Part shown: positions 37,802 to 51,684 of the stretch, piece after piece
Numbering within the stretch: the stretch's first letter is position 1
Layout: each line of letters starts with the position of its first letter
Assembly (NCBI RefSeq): GCF_963662255.1
Contig: NC_085047.1
Span: 10,842,347-10,906,346, forward strand
Source: Cinclus cinclus
Taxonomy: Eukaryota > Chordata > Aves > Passeriformes > Cinclidae
DNA length: 64,000 nucleotides
Direction: 5' to 3'
Made by a program: the position numbers and the translations under genes
Notes under the pieces: model-generated
Databases searched by the model: none
Seen by the model: only the letters and a program-made list of their open reading frames with translations
Told to the model about the DNA's origin: nothing

Positions 37802-40800
37802 GGCAGAAATTATCAGATGAGGATCAAAGCTCAGCAATAAGTGGGTGGATTCTCCCACATCTGCACTCAAAAGAACTTGGGAATGCAGAAGCCTTTTTTT
37901 TACAACTAATTCATTTAAATAAAATAAATCAGGCTCATCTCCTGCAACTGTAGGGTATCAGTTTGAGAAAGCAAAAATAAGCTTCTTCCCAGGAGCCTGG
38001 CACATTATTCACTCCTCCTAGGCTTGCTGACTGACTCCAAAAGACATTTTAAACATGGGAAGGATAGCCTATCCCTTTCAGACAGCTCAGTCAGGAGAGG
38101 GCACATGAGGAATCGTGTTGCTCCTGCTGCTGCCAGGAATTCTGCAGAGACTCGGAGCCCAGCAGAGCTGGCATTCCCCATCCTGAGCTGGGGCTGTTCC
38201 CTTCAGGCTGGCACGGAGCACACGGAGCAGCATCGCTCCCTCTGCGAAACACAGCCTTGGATAACGTAGGATTAGCAACAGCCACAGCTCCTCAGCCAAA
38301 TTCTGCACAAGCATAGTAAAGGAAAAGCCTTTTCCCTTGTGTTCTGTTAAGCTGCGTGCTGCCAAGCCCAGCCCCGACCTGACTTCAAGTTTTGGACAAC
38401 AGAAAGTTGTTTTCTTCACTATGGGGATGGGGTGTGTAGAAGGGATCAGACCCAAATCAGCCTGATCAAAACCTTCTGATTATTTTAGCAGTTTCAGTAA
38501 CAGGATTTTAAAAAATACTAGAGCATACCAATTCCGTAACAGGTGATGAAACAGCCCAAAATGGTGCAAAATCTACTGTTTTACACAAACCCTGAGTAAA
38601 TGAGAAGGCTTCAAGTCACACAAAATTGACAGAAACACAGGACCAAGAGCACAGCAGGCACAATAAACAGTTTTTCCTCTGAGAAAAAGACCTGACAGAC
38701 CACTGAACTAAAATGTTAGCGAACCAGCAGCTGAGTGGGGAAGGAAAAACCCCAACTGTTCTCGTGGTGGAGACTATTTAGATTTACTTCAGCTTTTAAG
38801 AGACCTAAAAATGTGAACGCTGATTCCTGCTGTAGTTAATAGCGGTGCCAGAGGCACACAAGGAAGGGGAGGCTGTTCCCACACATTCCATTTGGGGTGT
38901 GGAAAGGGGGATTCAGTCACCTCATCTCAAGTGCCCCTCCACTCCTCAGATTTCACATGGGATTCTCCAGTCCGGGAATCCATGACTCACTGAGACCACG
39001 GAACACCACCCCATGACAAGAACAACGAGGAGCTTTGGGATGGTACGTAACATTTATCGAGGGGGAACACGACATTTCCAGCGTGTGCTGAAATAAGGTG
39101 TGGAAGTGTCCGGGAGATTTCCATACCCACACAGAGGGCTGCTTGTGGAGGTGGCCAGGCGAGGCTGTGCATCCTGCCAGGAGAGAAACACAAGTCAGAA
39201 TGCCTCAAACGCTGTGGCAAACCATTGCCACGTGGAAAACCCAAATTCTGCGCACTGCTGGCTACAATGAGATCATACGATGCTGGCGCTCAACCCATCC
39301 CAGCCACATCTTCCAGATCATGGTGCACAGCTTGCAGAAGATCACAGGCAGACATTTCTTCCTAAGTTACATGGGACTTGTGGGTTTTTATATCTTACTT
39401 CGTAAAGACACCAGTAAGGAGTGGGAAGTAAATTTTTTAAAAAAAAACCTAACAAAAAACCAAACCAACCAACCAAAACCCTATCTGGGAAGTAAATAAA
39501 GAAAAAAAAAAATCCCATATCCAACATCACCCCAAACCCAATAAAACCCCAAAAAGAGATGAAATACATGGGAAGGAGGAAATGGGGAGCAGACAATTGC
39601 CTTGTAAGATGAATTTGTGAAAGCCTTGGTAGCAGCTCTCCAAGGTTTACAAGTACACTTAAGCACCATACACAGCTTAATCCAAATCTGGCCTGCATGT
39701 CAAAACCTCCTGCTGCAAAGTTCTGCACAGTTCAGAGACGAAACATGTGTGACCATTTTTCATGCTGTGACACTCTTCAAACAAGAGCTCAGCCTACCTT
39801 AAATACTTCTTACACTAACAGGTACAAGAACAGAGCATCACAGAAATGATCACTCCTAGATGCAGAATACCCCATGCTGTTTGTATAACTTACTATTCAC
39901 CTGGTGTTTCACAGGCATTTTAGTCAATTCCTTACCTAGACTCATACACATGCATTTGTTCTTCCAAATACTACCAGAGGAACATTTATATTTTTTTTTC
40001 TCTAATGGTACTGTAAAGAACATCTTTGAGTTCACTTGTTGATTATGGTCTGCTAACACTCTAGGCATGAACTCAGAAACACTCTCTGCCAGGTCTTTGC
40101 TAATCATAAGGAATGAGGAAGAACAGACAAAAGACATTTATGAACACTACCTGTGAAGGAAACAAGTATTTGACACCTAAACCTGCCCCATCAGTCACTG
40201 CCCAACTGTCTTCTGCTGATGAAGACAAAAAGGGCAGAAACTAAAAGATAATCCAGAAAAGCTACACCCCTCACCACACATCCATTAAGGACAGGGATCC
40301 AGAAATAACATTTATTATTGAATCTCAACAAACGTGGGAAAGGATGTTAGTCCAAGATCAGAAATACAGTGAGCAGAAATGCTTTTGGATTATTGAGTCT
40401 TCTTATTCAAGAGACCAAGAGCAAAACACATACAAAAATCTATACAAAGACTTGTTTTCAGAACAGAGGAGGACACTATACAGCAGAATGGACAGAGAAT
40501 GCACCTTTCCAATGTTTGGTAAACCACTTGCCTATAAATAAGCAATTAAAAGGAAACTCAACCAGATTTCCATTCCCTCTGACACCTATAAAACCAAATC
40601 ACTGATTATGCATTAACCTCTACATCAACTCCCCAAGAATGAAATGTGATTAATATACAGTGAAGAAATCAATGTCCTCTCCTGGGCAGTCATGCTTTTG
40701 AGTTATGATCAATGCACGCAGATAATGCATTTCCACACAACTCTGACCTTCTGCTTGTTGGAGGGATCTAAAGATACTGGCATTTATTGACAGCAGTGCA

Positions 40801-41154
40801 CTAAAACGGTGTACTTCTTGGAATAGCTATGTTAGGTGGTTTGGCATATGTTAAATCACTTTATGTTATTTTAACCAAGAATTGGTTTCACATGCCAAAG
40901 TGCAACAAAGGACTAAGAAGTAATGCATAGTATTTTATTGACAGTAAGAGCTATGTTTCACTTGGGAGCAAGCATCTCATGGCCGTGAATGAAAGGCACT
41001 TTGTAGACTTCTCAACAGAATAGGTTTCAGCTAACTGAACACAAACACACAGGAATTGCAGGCAAGATAAAATATAAGATCCCATTCACAAACTACATGT
41101 AAAGCCCCCATAAATCCACGTTAGAGACCGAGATGATTTGTGGACTGGGTTTAG

Positions 41155-41210
41155 TTTATTTTTGTTTTTTTTGTTTGTTTGTTTTTTTTGGTTTTTTTTG
41201 TTTTTTTGTT
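41155..41210. repeat. T-rich / GTTT low-complexity tract
   Basis: T runs separated by single or double G residues, with a short GTTT repeat. One early A interrupts it. Confidence 0.9.
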
Positions 41211-42802
41211 AAAGTGAGTGGAGGGGACACTACAGCTTCTACTATAATAGGAGATTCCAGTTTATCGTGAATGTTTACAAAGCTTGTAATGGACATAAAA
41301 AAAGGTTCATATGCCTACATTTAAGTGGGAAAAGGAAAATCTGCATTAGCAAGATGGTCTCTACTAGATCAATTCAAATTAAAAAAAAATTATTTTTTCT
41401 CTCCAAAATAGCAATAAAGCCAAGCAAAACTCAAGATAAAACTTAAGAACCAGTTTTAGTGAAACCTTGGGAGAAGCTCACAACATCCTGTAAGCACAAA
41501 AGGACAAAAAGTCCTTATCACAATGCCAGAGAATCTAAGAACATTCACAACATAAATCCTTAAATAAAATATTAAAAGGGCTTGAAGTCATATAGATGTA
41601 TGCAGAGATGATTGTCTTACCCTCAAGCAAAGAACAGGACTGCACCTCACCCCTAGCCACGTGTCAAATCAGAACAATTAAAATACCAACTTAACTCAAA
41701 ACGAGTGAAAACAGTATTTGCTGCCAAAAAGGCATAGCAAAAACAACTGATAGCTGGTAAGAGGAAGTGTTTAACTATCATTCACTGTAAAGACATATAC
41801 TTTGAAATAATTTCTTAAAATTTATGCGGATAATGTACCATCACAAGTATGTGGAAAGGAAGTATTTTATGTCTGTTTTTAATGAGTTCTTCACAGAGAA
41901 AATAATTGCGATAGCAAAAAAAATAAAGCTAATTATTGTTTGTTCCATTACTGTCAAGAGTTAAAACAGGTGTTTATGCCAAATTAAAAAGTATAAAACA
42001 AAGCAACACAGATGTGTGACTGATTTTCGAAGAAAGCATGTGATTTTCTACATAAAACAACACTACCCCAGAAATAAAAGACCTGTTAAAAATAAATCTA
42101 TGACTCCAAACTTGCACATAAGTATTAGTTAATTCGGGCCCCTACTTCACAATGCCTCTGAAACCAACAACCTCAGCTAAGGCTTTACGAACCCGTATGC
42201 CCAAAGTGACAGTGTTACACCACCCAACCCACCCTGCTGCCCCACATGTGTGCACGTGTTTAAAGGAAGGGCTGTGCTCAAGAACCTGCTGAGTGCACAT
42301 GGCCCAAAGCTCCTACAAGGCAAGCCAGAATAAGGACCTCGTCAGAGTCCAGAGAAACCCCAAAGATCCAGCCAAGAGTTGGCTTTGCAGTTCTCCCTGT
42401 GGGAACATGGGATTACGAGTGCCATGAGCAAGGACAAAGAGCAGGGACTACTTTCACTGCTGAACCTCACTCAATGCCAAAAAAATGCACAGCCACTGGC
42501 GAGATGCTTGAAGAGAAAACCCCACCTCCAGGCAGAAGGCCCATGTTGAATTTAGAAGAGTTTATTGGTGAGCTAAAGATGTCTTTTTAAGAACCATCTC
42601 CTAAACAAAACTAAAAGAACAACAACAAAGTCAATGTCTTCAAACTCACTGAAACCTGAAAAGATGACTGAAAATTTAACTGACCCAAATATTTTAATTT
42701 TTATATTTTACTAAGGTATCCTGTGAAGCAGGCGTATAAATTGTGTTAAACTGAACTTAGTTTGTCCATCCCTAAAATAGATCTGACATACAAACAGAAA
42801 CA

Positions 42803-42816
42803 CAAGGTCAAGGTCA
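42803..42816 (+). promoter_or_regulatory. DR0-type tandem AGGTCA repeat
   Basis: Two perfect AGGTCA half-sites abut without spacer at 42,805-42,810 and 42,811-42,816, the second within a full TCAAGGTCA at 42,808-42,816. DR0 repeats are the classical site of GCNF (NR6A1), and each half could bind ERR or NR5A. It lies in the probable NRIP1 intron about 10 kb upstream of the coding exon. Confidence 0.35.
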
Positions 42817-43553
42817 CAGATCAGCAAGAAAGATTACAAAGAGGACTGATGTAAGACCTGGCATTCGATCAAAGCTCCTGCATGTATCTTTTTTTTAGTA
42901 CACTTACCAGAAATACCACTACGCTTCATTTTCTTCACATTGGTACATTACAAGTTTTAGTATTCCCTACATTTAAGAGCAGCTGCTCTGTCCTCATTTA
43001 TCTTGATAAGAGCTATTAGGGAGCATAGCAAATAAACTAAGGAAAAACTCTTATGCTAAATGAAAATGAAGAGAAAGACACTTTTTGCCATCCTTTTCAC
43101 TCTATTCAGCCATTGCTAATACACAATAAATTACAAATCTAAAAGGAAAATCCACTCAAACAAGACCACTGCTAAAGTCAGGACCTCAGGTTTTAACCTG
43201 GAGCAGTCCAAGACACTTATCTTAATATAACAATTGTATATTTGGATGTGCACTTCCAAGCACAACACTTGCTTTTTTATCCTAATTACCTGTGTGCACA
43301 GCACGTATTTCTCAATTAACAAAAAAACTCCCAAAAAATAACGAAACAACAACAACAAAAATCACCTCAAGGTCTGTGCAGAACACAATCAAACTAACCT
43401 CTCCTGTAATCAGGACAATACTCACCTCCTAGAAAGCTTCTCTAATGCTGAACACTCAGTAAGTGAGCAGATTAAACACAGTAGCAACAGTTGAAAAACT
43501 CATTAAAACCCAGCTGCTGAAAATAATCAGCAATGAAAGTCATTCACCAATCA

Positions 43554-43598
43554 ATCCATCCATCCATCCATCCATCCATCCATCCATCCATCCATCCA
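43554..43598. repeat. ATCC tetranucleotide microsatellite
   Basis: About eleven perfect copies of ATCC over 45 bases. Probably length-polymorphic. Confidence 0.97.
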
Positions 43599-45082
43599 CG
43601 CACCTATACATTCTCAAAGCTTTAAACACATGCAGGAGAATATTTGGCTTACAGCTCACATCTACCACATGTACCCTTCTGATGCCCAAACATGAGGAAG
43701 AGGTGTCTTGGGTGACACAATGGCACTCAAAGCTGCACTACTGCCACAGAGTTTAGATGCTCATCATAACAGGCAGTAATTTAAAGAATAGTGTGGCTTG
43801 TACTCTTAATCCTTAACCCCCACTTTCAACACCAGCACTGTTCTGATGCTAGTCTAGACATAAATGGGAGCAATTTATATTTAGACAGAGAGATACGTCT
43901 ATATACAGGACTGCTTGTGTTAGCATTAAAGCTTTTATTGGAAACCATTTGGGGTGATCTGCATAGCTCACTAGTATGTGGGCATCTTGGACATTGCCAG
44001 TAACACCTTCATGACATCACATACCCTCCTGCACCTTGTTTCAGCTATTTAACCTTTTCCTCCATTTTTGTAGAAGTAGCACATTTGCATACCTGTACGA
44101 CTAGGTTGTCTCAACTACTAATAAAAAGGCCTCAAATGAGAAAAAAAAGATGGAGGATAACATGGTTTAAAAACTTGGTCTCCTTTTTGAAAATACCCTT
44201 CACAAGAATTAGGCTGTCACATTTTCAAGCTATAACACTGCCTGAGCTACTAGGGCCAGATACAAATCACTCCTGAAGCCTGGGATGCCAGCTTCTCAGC
44301 ACTGTGGTATAGGTGCTTTTAACTCTGAGAGTGATTCATCAGATCTTAAAACAGTCACTGGTTTAAGATCAAATTGATTTAAGTTGTATATGACAGGGCA
44401 ATACAATTCTGCTCTTCCTTAGTCCCCCTTTTGTAAGCCCTTTCAGTGAAACGGGAGAAAAGAGGAGGTTGGTTAAGTTTTTTTCCAAGCAGAATTTCTA
44501 CCCTTCCTACTTTGTGAAAAGCTGATAAAGCTTCTCACTATATTGAAGAGTCAGAAAGGGATTAAAAAAGAAAAAAAAAAAGTACATCAGGCAATGGTTA
44601 CAACAAACCGGCAGAGATTCCTTCCACATCCACAAATCAGCAGCTTACTCTGAGAACCAAGTACACATGAAAATGTGTATACAGGACATCTCACAGCTAA
44701 AAACGTTCTAGGACACATCAGCTTATTAGCAGTACAGCTGCCCAACATGTGAAACCCTAAAGCAAGTACATTTGGAGTCATATAGCTTTTTTTAAGTTTA
44801 CAAACACAGGAAAACTGAAATGCATGAAAAAGCCTTTGCTTTAACTGAGCTGTATTACAGTGAGTAACTGTTCATTCAGTGTCAGGCAAGTCTTCTCTCA
44901 AGCTTATACTATAAAAACCCTCTTTAATCTTCACAACCAAACCTTTAATAAAACAAGCGAGCAGCAGTTACGGGTTTGGGTTTTTTTCCTGTTAAATACA
45001 AGCACACACTCTGTACACATAACCTGCAGAAGAAGCAAGAGGTTTCTGCTTGTTGTGAACTTTGGATCAAATCCCCCACTTT

Positions 45083-45346
45083 TCAAGCAGCGGGGATGGG
45101 CAGGCTGCTATCAGCAGCCAGTGGTGGCTTTGGCTGTGACGCCATGCAAAAAATATCTAAAATCCAGTTCTTATCCATTCCTCCTTGGAGAGCTGGAACA
45201 GGCATCTTTCCACACAGTGATCCAGATGTAAAGCACTTCAAGGGTGCTGTATTTTCAAAGGGGGTAATGACAGACAGGAGTAAACACCCAGCCAATACAG
45301 CAACGACAATAAATGCGACAGCTAGCACAAAGTACTTCTGGTCAAT
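45083..45346 (-). other. Unassigned open frame with a strong hydrophobic segment
   Basis: A minus-strand frame of 87 codons between stops. It starts IDQKYFVLAVAF and runs through about 20 hydrophobic residues that look like a membrane segment after a charged flank, then a cysteine-containing tail. There is no ATG before the hydrophobic part, so it could be coding only as an internal exon. I do not recognise it. Chance is the more likely explanation. Confidence 0.12.
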
Positions 45347-45632
45347 TTATTAGTCAACAACAGTCCACAACCACAGATTGTGTTGAAGGACTGGATGGCT
45401 ATCAATGCCCAATTCTGTAAAGATACAATTATTACTTATTTTGTAGAAAAAAATACTGTCTGTGGCTATATTTGCATGTATGAAATGTCAAAGTAAGCTA
45501 CTAAAAATCTTAAAACACTATACTGATGAACAGTGTAGTATCAAGTTCTTGAACTCTGTACTTCCTTTTATTTTCCCTGACGTAAGTACACCTATGAATT
45601 TTAATGGCACAATAATACAATACACACATGCA

Positions 45633-45681
45633 GATCTGTGCATGAGAGGCATCTAAAGGATGCCTCTGTCATGCACAGATT
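45633..45681. repeat. Near-perfect short hairpin
   Basis: Arms at 45,634-45,653 and 45,659-45,680 pair over 20 base pairs with one two-base bulge and a five-base loop, plus a G-T pair outside. The stem is shorter than a normal pre-miRNA. It lies in the probable NRIP1 intron or upstream DNA. Confidence 0.85.
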
Positions 45682-45755
45682 CAAGTTACAGACATACAGA
45701 AACACATTTTCAAGTTACAAACACATGTTGATTCCAAACATATATTCAAATTACA
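45682..45755 (+). repeat. Three diverged short repeats next to the hairpin
   Basis: The motif CAA(G/A)TTACA followed by (G/A)ACA occurs at 45,682, 45,711 and 45,747, about 29 and 36 bases apart. It looks like a decayed tandem duplication and begins directly after the hairpin. Confidence 0.5.
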
Positions 45756-48700
45756 AACATAGGACACAGAGGGGTATCTACCATGCTCAAATCCAGTAAC
45801 ACACGACCAGTTGAAGCACCATGACTACTAAAAGCAAACTAGTTTTGAAACATTCTCGTATCATTCAGGATGCAGCACAGGATTTCCAAGATGTGCAACA
45901 TCAGTTATTCTAGCATTCCCATTCCTCAAGTTGCTCAAAACACAGCAAACATTGCAGGTGATTTAGTTTCCCACATGCTGGGGAAGTCTGGTATCAATTC
46001 ATCATTGAATAAAACTGGTAACAATGAAAGGGAGTGGAAGGAAGGTGCTGAACTTCTCTCTGCAAATCTCATCTCAGATTTGGGGGAAGTATCTCAGAAT
46101 TACAGTTTTAACTTATTCACTTAATGACTACTGAAAGAATGTGGTGAGAGTGGGGAAACTGTCATAACAAAAGAACTAAAAGTCAAGAATCTAGGAAATA
46201 AACAGGTGAAACTGCACCAAAGTAGCTCAAGCCATGTATGACATAGTATAAAGCCATGATCTGATAGTTATTATCTATAACCACAATTCTATCAATTGAG
46301 CTGATCAGGCTATGTATTATTTCCAGTTTACCCAGCCATAACAGAGATTTGGATGTGGCTGACAGGTCACAACCCAGGTTCTTTGCGTTATATAAAGCCA
46401 TCTTTCCTTGATGGAACTGGAAGAGTCATTTCTCAGCTCAATGTAGCATCAATAAGCAACTCTAGTGTTTTCTAAATCAGTATATAGTAAGGCCTTGTCA
46501 ATAAACTGGTGGTAAGTTTCACTGACTGCCTGCCTTACTACTAAACCACTTCTTTTTGTTGTTGTTTCTTCTCTTTTTCAATCTATACACAATCTTGCTA
46601 AAGAAGGATGGTTTTGTTAAAATTCTGTTGCTCAATTTCATCGGTGAGTGAGACCAAAAGAACTCAAATGAACACATTAATGTGATTTAATTCAACAGCA
46701 ATTAAGACTTGTGAATACCTGCAGAATCTTACATAACCACAAACAATTCCCAAATAGCAAATAAATGCTGAAGCATATCACAATGGAAAGGGAGGAACAA
46801 GCCAAAGAGGGCAACAAAGGAACACCAGAGGGAAAAAAGCCCATAAAAAACCCACAACCCAAAACATCTTCTCAAAGCTCTTAAAAGCATACAATTTAAA
46901 ATCCATTTGTTGAGAAAAAGCCAGAAGTTCTGATGGGCAGGTGAGCATGTCTTCAGCCTCTCATGAAGCTTAGCAGATTGTTACCTTGGCACCTTAGTTA
47001 GCAACCTCAGGAGAACAAGATCAGGACTATACAAGGATGTGAAATGAACCAAGTTCTGACTGGGAATTCCTCAGAGGGATAAGGACCAAAGCTAGAGTGA
47101 ATGAGACACAGCTACCAGTCCATGTCTGGGGTGAGAAAAAATACAGGTTAATAAACTTTTCCAGTTCAGGGCAGAAACTCATACCTTTCAAATGTCAATG
47201 CAGGATCTTTGTGAATCTGGTTTTCACTCCTCCCTGCCAAAAATAAATTCATTATAATCAGGATGCGGAAACTTATGGTGGAAAATAATTGTATTTCGAC
47301 AGTAACTGGAAAGTAATTCTGTTAAATTCAGCACCAGCTCACAAAAGGGAGCCTCTGTCTTACTTCTTAGCAAAGTATCAATAGATTAATATAAGTTTTT
47401 CCCCAGAGCTAGTTATACTTGCAGTTAATTTGTGAGCGTATCGGAGCTTGACAAATGAAACTGAGCTGAGCAAGCTGGTAAAGGTAACCTGCCAGGAGAG
47501 AGGGGATAGCTCTCCTTGCCTGGTTAATACTACCCACCTTGTGAAAAAAAGCTGTCATCAGGAGATTATCTTTATTCTAACACTCCCACTATCCGTTTAC
47601 CCACCAGGACTAAAAAAAGCCCCAACCAACCAACCAAAAAGAAACCAAGAACACAGAACACACCCATGGGCACTGCATTCTGCTCCTCTAAAATCTGACT
47701 CCTTTTCTCCTACTATTATCATCATTACTCTCATTCAGTCTTCCCTCAGAACTCGCCACTTCCACAACCCACACTTGTGTTGCATTAATGACATCCAAAG
47801 ACCATTCCACACTACACAAAACACAGCTGTTATTGTAATCTTTCCCCTGAAGACACTCTGTTCATATAGCCCTTTACTTCAACTTTTCAACGGATTTTTC
47901 TCCTGCTCTAGATTAAGTTTAGAATTTCTCATCTGAGTTCTACAGACATTAATAACTTTCATTTCTATCCATATAACCTAACCACTTATTGTGTCCTTTT
48001 TCCTTACCCTTTGGTTTCCACAAACACTCATTTTTGCTGTAAGACTCAGGCACCTCTCACACAGGAAATTCCATTATGCTTCTGCACTGCTCCCCAGGCG
48101 AAGATCATCTGCACTCTGGAGGCTCTTTCCTCCTCTCCTCCAGCAGTAAATTACCAGAGCAAAAATTAATCCAAATCCCCCAAAATACTTCCTGCAAGAC
48201 CACAAGCCAAAACACAAATGATATATGTTGCTTGCCTTTCCTCATAGACTTGTTTGTTCCCTTTTCCTCATCATAGTCTATATGAAGTTTAAAATAAATA
48301 CATCTGCACCTGTGAGATGCTGACAAGTTCAGCTGGACAGCAATTAAACGAAGCCCTAGAGCAACACTGGCCTCCAAAATAAGTATGTTTTCTCTTCCTC
48401 TTACAGAAGAAAAAAAATGCATTTATTGGTTTTGCAGTACAACAATATGTGCTGTTGCAATAACAGTTTTCACCCAATACCTTTCTTTTCTACAAATTAT
48501 TAGAAGGGGAGGAAAGAATGATATACCCTAAAATATCAACAGAACACAAAGACTAATGATAGGAAGAAAAGGGTACAAAAGGCCTAAAATATATTGTAGA
48601 AGGGCTACAATATAGCATCAAAGGGCTCCCCCTCTCTTGAGCTGCTACTTTTTTTTGCTACTAGTGAAAGCTCTTTCTCTTCTCCAGCTGGTACAATGAC

Positions 48701-51642
48701 AGTATCCCCACCCTGATGCAATCTGCTTTCACTTCGGAGAGCACAGTGGCAAGAACGACCAGAGAGTAAAAAATTACTGCTCCTGGGAAAGAAAGGAGAT
48801 AGACTCTTTTCAGAAAGACCGTAACTACTTACTTACTTTTAATCATGACAACAAACAACGACATGGATGAGGAAACTTTTGAGGAGCAAGGTGCAGGCTG
48901 AGGGAGCACCTGTGCCAGGGACTGGCTAAGCATAAACCCAGACCTCCTCCAGGGAAACAAAGGAAGCTTTCTGTGTCCCAGCTGCCTTAATGAAATAACC
49001 TTCTGAGCACACACAGCAGGCTTAGTACTTCAAGTTTCCCATTCTTTGAACATAATTTATTCACCTCAAACCAGAGTGGTTTCATTTACAGGGTCTACGT
49101 CTGAATTCTGTTTTACTGCAAATAAAATGTAACTCTTGTTTCCCAAGTTTCCCCAGTATCCCTCTACTAAATCACGTAAACCACAGTTTGCTTGTAGCAC
49201 TTTGGAAAGTGAACAGTTTGGCTGCCCAAGAACAACCTACCAGGATGCAAATTCCATTTGCCTTCTTTATGTGCTGCCAGGTTTATGAGAGCAAGTCTGT
49301 CTGTGCTTGACATTTGGCATAGTTACTACTGTAAAACATTTTATATTCCTGTAAATTTAGATACGACCCCAAAGTGCTTACAAACTGAAATGAAATGCAG
49401 AGATAACAAAGCAGAAAGGAAAGATGTAGGGCGAAAAAAGGTAAAAAAAGAGGAAGAAAGCATCAGTGCCAGGAAAGACTGAGACTGTTCAAGCTGCCTG
49501 ACCAGCATGGAGTCCTGAACTGTAAAAAATGACGAGCAGAAACAGGATAATGAAGGATACTGTACACAGTAAAACATTATAATTAATTTGCTTCACTAAA
49601 ATATAAAGCTAGAGGTGAAATTCCAGGTGATGTGGCCCCTAAAACACCAGCTGTATTTCTCTGTCATGTTGTAGGAAGCATTTCCACTGAACTGCAATAA
49701 ACTTTGACACACTGCAGATGGACAGAAAGTCCAAAATTTTCAGAGGTTTACACTGTTTTTACTGTGATCTTGACCAAAGGAACAAGAGGAAGAAATGAAA
49801 GCTCTAAAACATCTTGACTCCGATCTGTTGCAGAAAAACAGGTGGGAGGGGAAAGAAGGAAAAAAACCAGTAAATTACTGCATATCCATCACCACTCAAG
49901 ACTAAAAGCTCCACTTACATGGATGGGGGCACGGGGGGTAAGATTCCAAAACAAAAACTGATGGACTTTAAACCATTCTTGCAATTCACTTCCACATGCA
50001 ATATACAAAGCATGCACTGAATGCAACTTAATTTTGCTAGCTGCTTGGTAAGACACAAGTGATTCAAGAACATGGAGTAACAACAAGCTCCTTTTTGCTA
50101 ATACATCTGAAAACATCTTTCTTGTCTTTTCCACAAATTCTTGTACTTCACTTCAGTTGCTTAAAGCAAGTGCATATTTTTCAAGTGCAAGCATGATCGA
50201 TGTTCCTCACAAATAATAATCGCAAGAAAGCTAACAGCAGTTATGAAGTCATTCTAATGCACATCCAGAAAACCCAGACTACTTGATAGGGATATGTATG
50301 CACAATCTTTGCCACTTCAGGTACTGAAACCTCCCTTGTTTAACATTTCTTTTTGCATAACTGGCAAATTTGATTATGAGCTTAATTTTTGCATAGTAAA
50401 GCTCATCCAGCCATTTTTAATTTCAAACTGGCTTTCACTCCCATCATGACTAGCTGAATGCTACAAAAACCTTTGACATCACGACCTCATAAATCTTGGA
50501 GAACAGAAGAAATTCTCAAAGGAGCTGGGAACTGTTGGTAAGATACTTCTTGCACTGCTGACTGTACTCTGTCAGCTGTAACTATGTGCAAGTGTCCACA
50601 CTTGCAAATTACACAAAACATGCATTTGAACTACCCTTCCATGAAATTATTTTCTCTGGGAAAATGACAGTCACAGGTAGAAAAGCTGAGAATAAAATGT
50701 TTGAAGTTGACCAAGCATCAGGCGCTTTTTTGATGAAACATACAACCATAATTTAAAAACTTAACAATAATGCCAATAAAAAAAATAATCTTGATGTACT
50801 CCACCACCAAGCTCCAGAATATAAGCAACATCCTAAGTATAGAAAGGACTTTCATAGACTTATCCATTCACTACATGAGTCTGGAAATAAAATCCCAAAC
50901 CATTTTGGATTCGTCTGAACTACAGAATTAAACTATATATTGCTTATACATAAACTGAGGTCATTAAAAAGCCCCACTCACACACAAACAAGTAAGAGGC
51001 ATTTCAGTTACTAAAGACCTGTTTCAATCTGACATCTAAATATCTGATGTTAGATGTCTGCTGCTATTTACAGACTGATCATAGTAATTTCACTCCTCTG
51101 TTGTTCACCAGGACCTCTCATTACATGCACTGTGTGGGTCTGAACCATGTTGGAGGCTACTGGGTACTGTCAAAATTGCAAGGAAAAAAAGAGATTTCGC
51201 CTTGGAACAAAACAGAACATTTTAGGAACATCCGTGCATACAGCAGTATTTTGGAACATTGCTACTCTATGCATGAGGAACAGTGAGGACAGGAAAAGAT
51301 TAAGTAGCTTGCTCAGTAATGCATTAACTCCACATCTATAGCAAATAAAGATATTCTGAATTCAGCTGAATTACAAGATGTTCTCTCTATGGTTTATGGG
51401 TGTTATGGTTTTTGGGGGGTTTTCCCCTACTAGTGAAACCAAACAACTGGGTACCAGTAGACTTGAGGAAACAACAGTGCTTACTACTAAAGGACTAGAA
51501 ATAGCACACTACAGTATATGCCTTTCTCTTCCAAAATGAGACAAATTACTGGCACTCCCATCACCCTCAGGTGGAGATGTATGTCAATCAAATGCAGTAA
51601 ATATAGGTGTTCCACTATACCTGCTGAAACAATGTTCTCTCC

Positions 51643-51684
51643 AACAAAACAACAACGAAAAAAAAAACAAAAACAAACAAAAAA
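51643..51684. repeat. A-rich CAA/CAAA low-complexity tract
   Basis: Only A and C with one G, including a run of ten A residues. Confidence 0.85.

Noticed and set aside
47448..47936. Plus-strand frame of 162 codons
   Set aside because: Low-complexity P/T/S/I-rich translation of C-rich DNA, no domain recognised.
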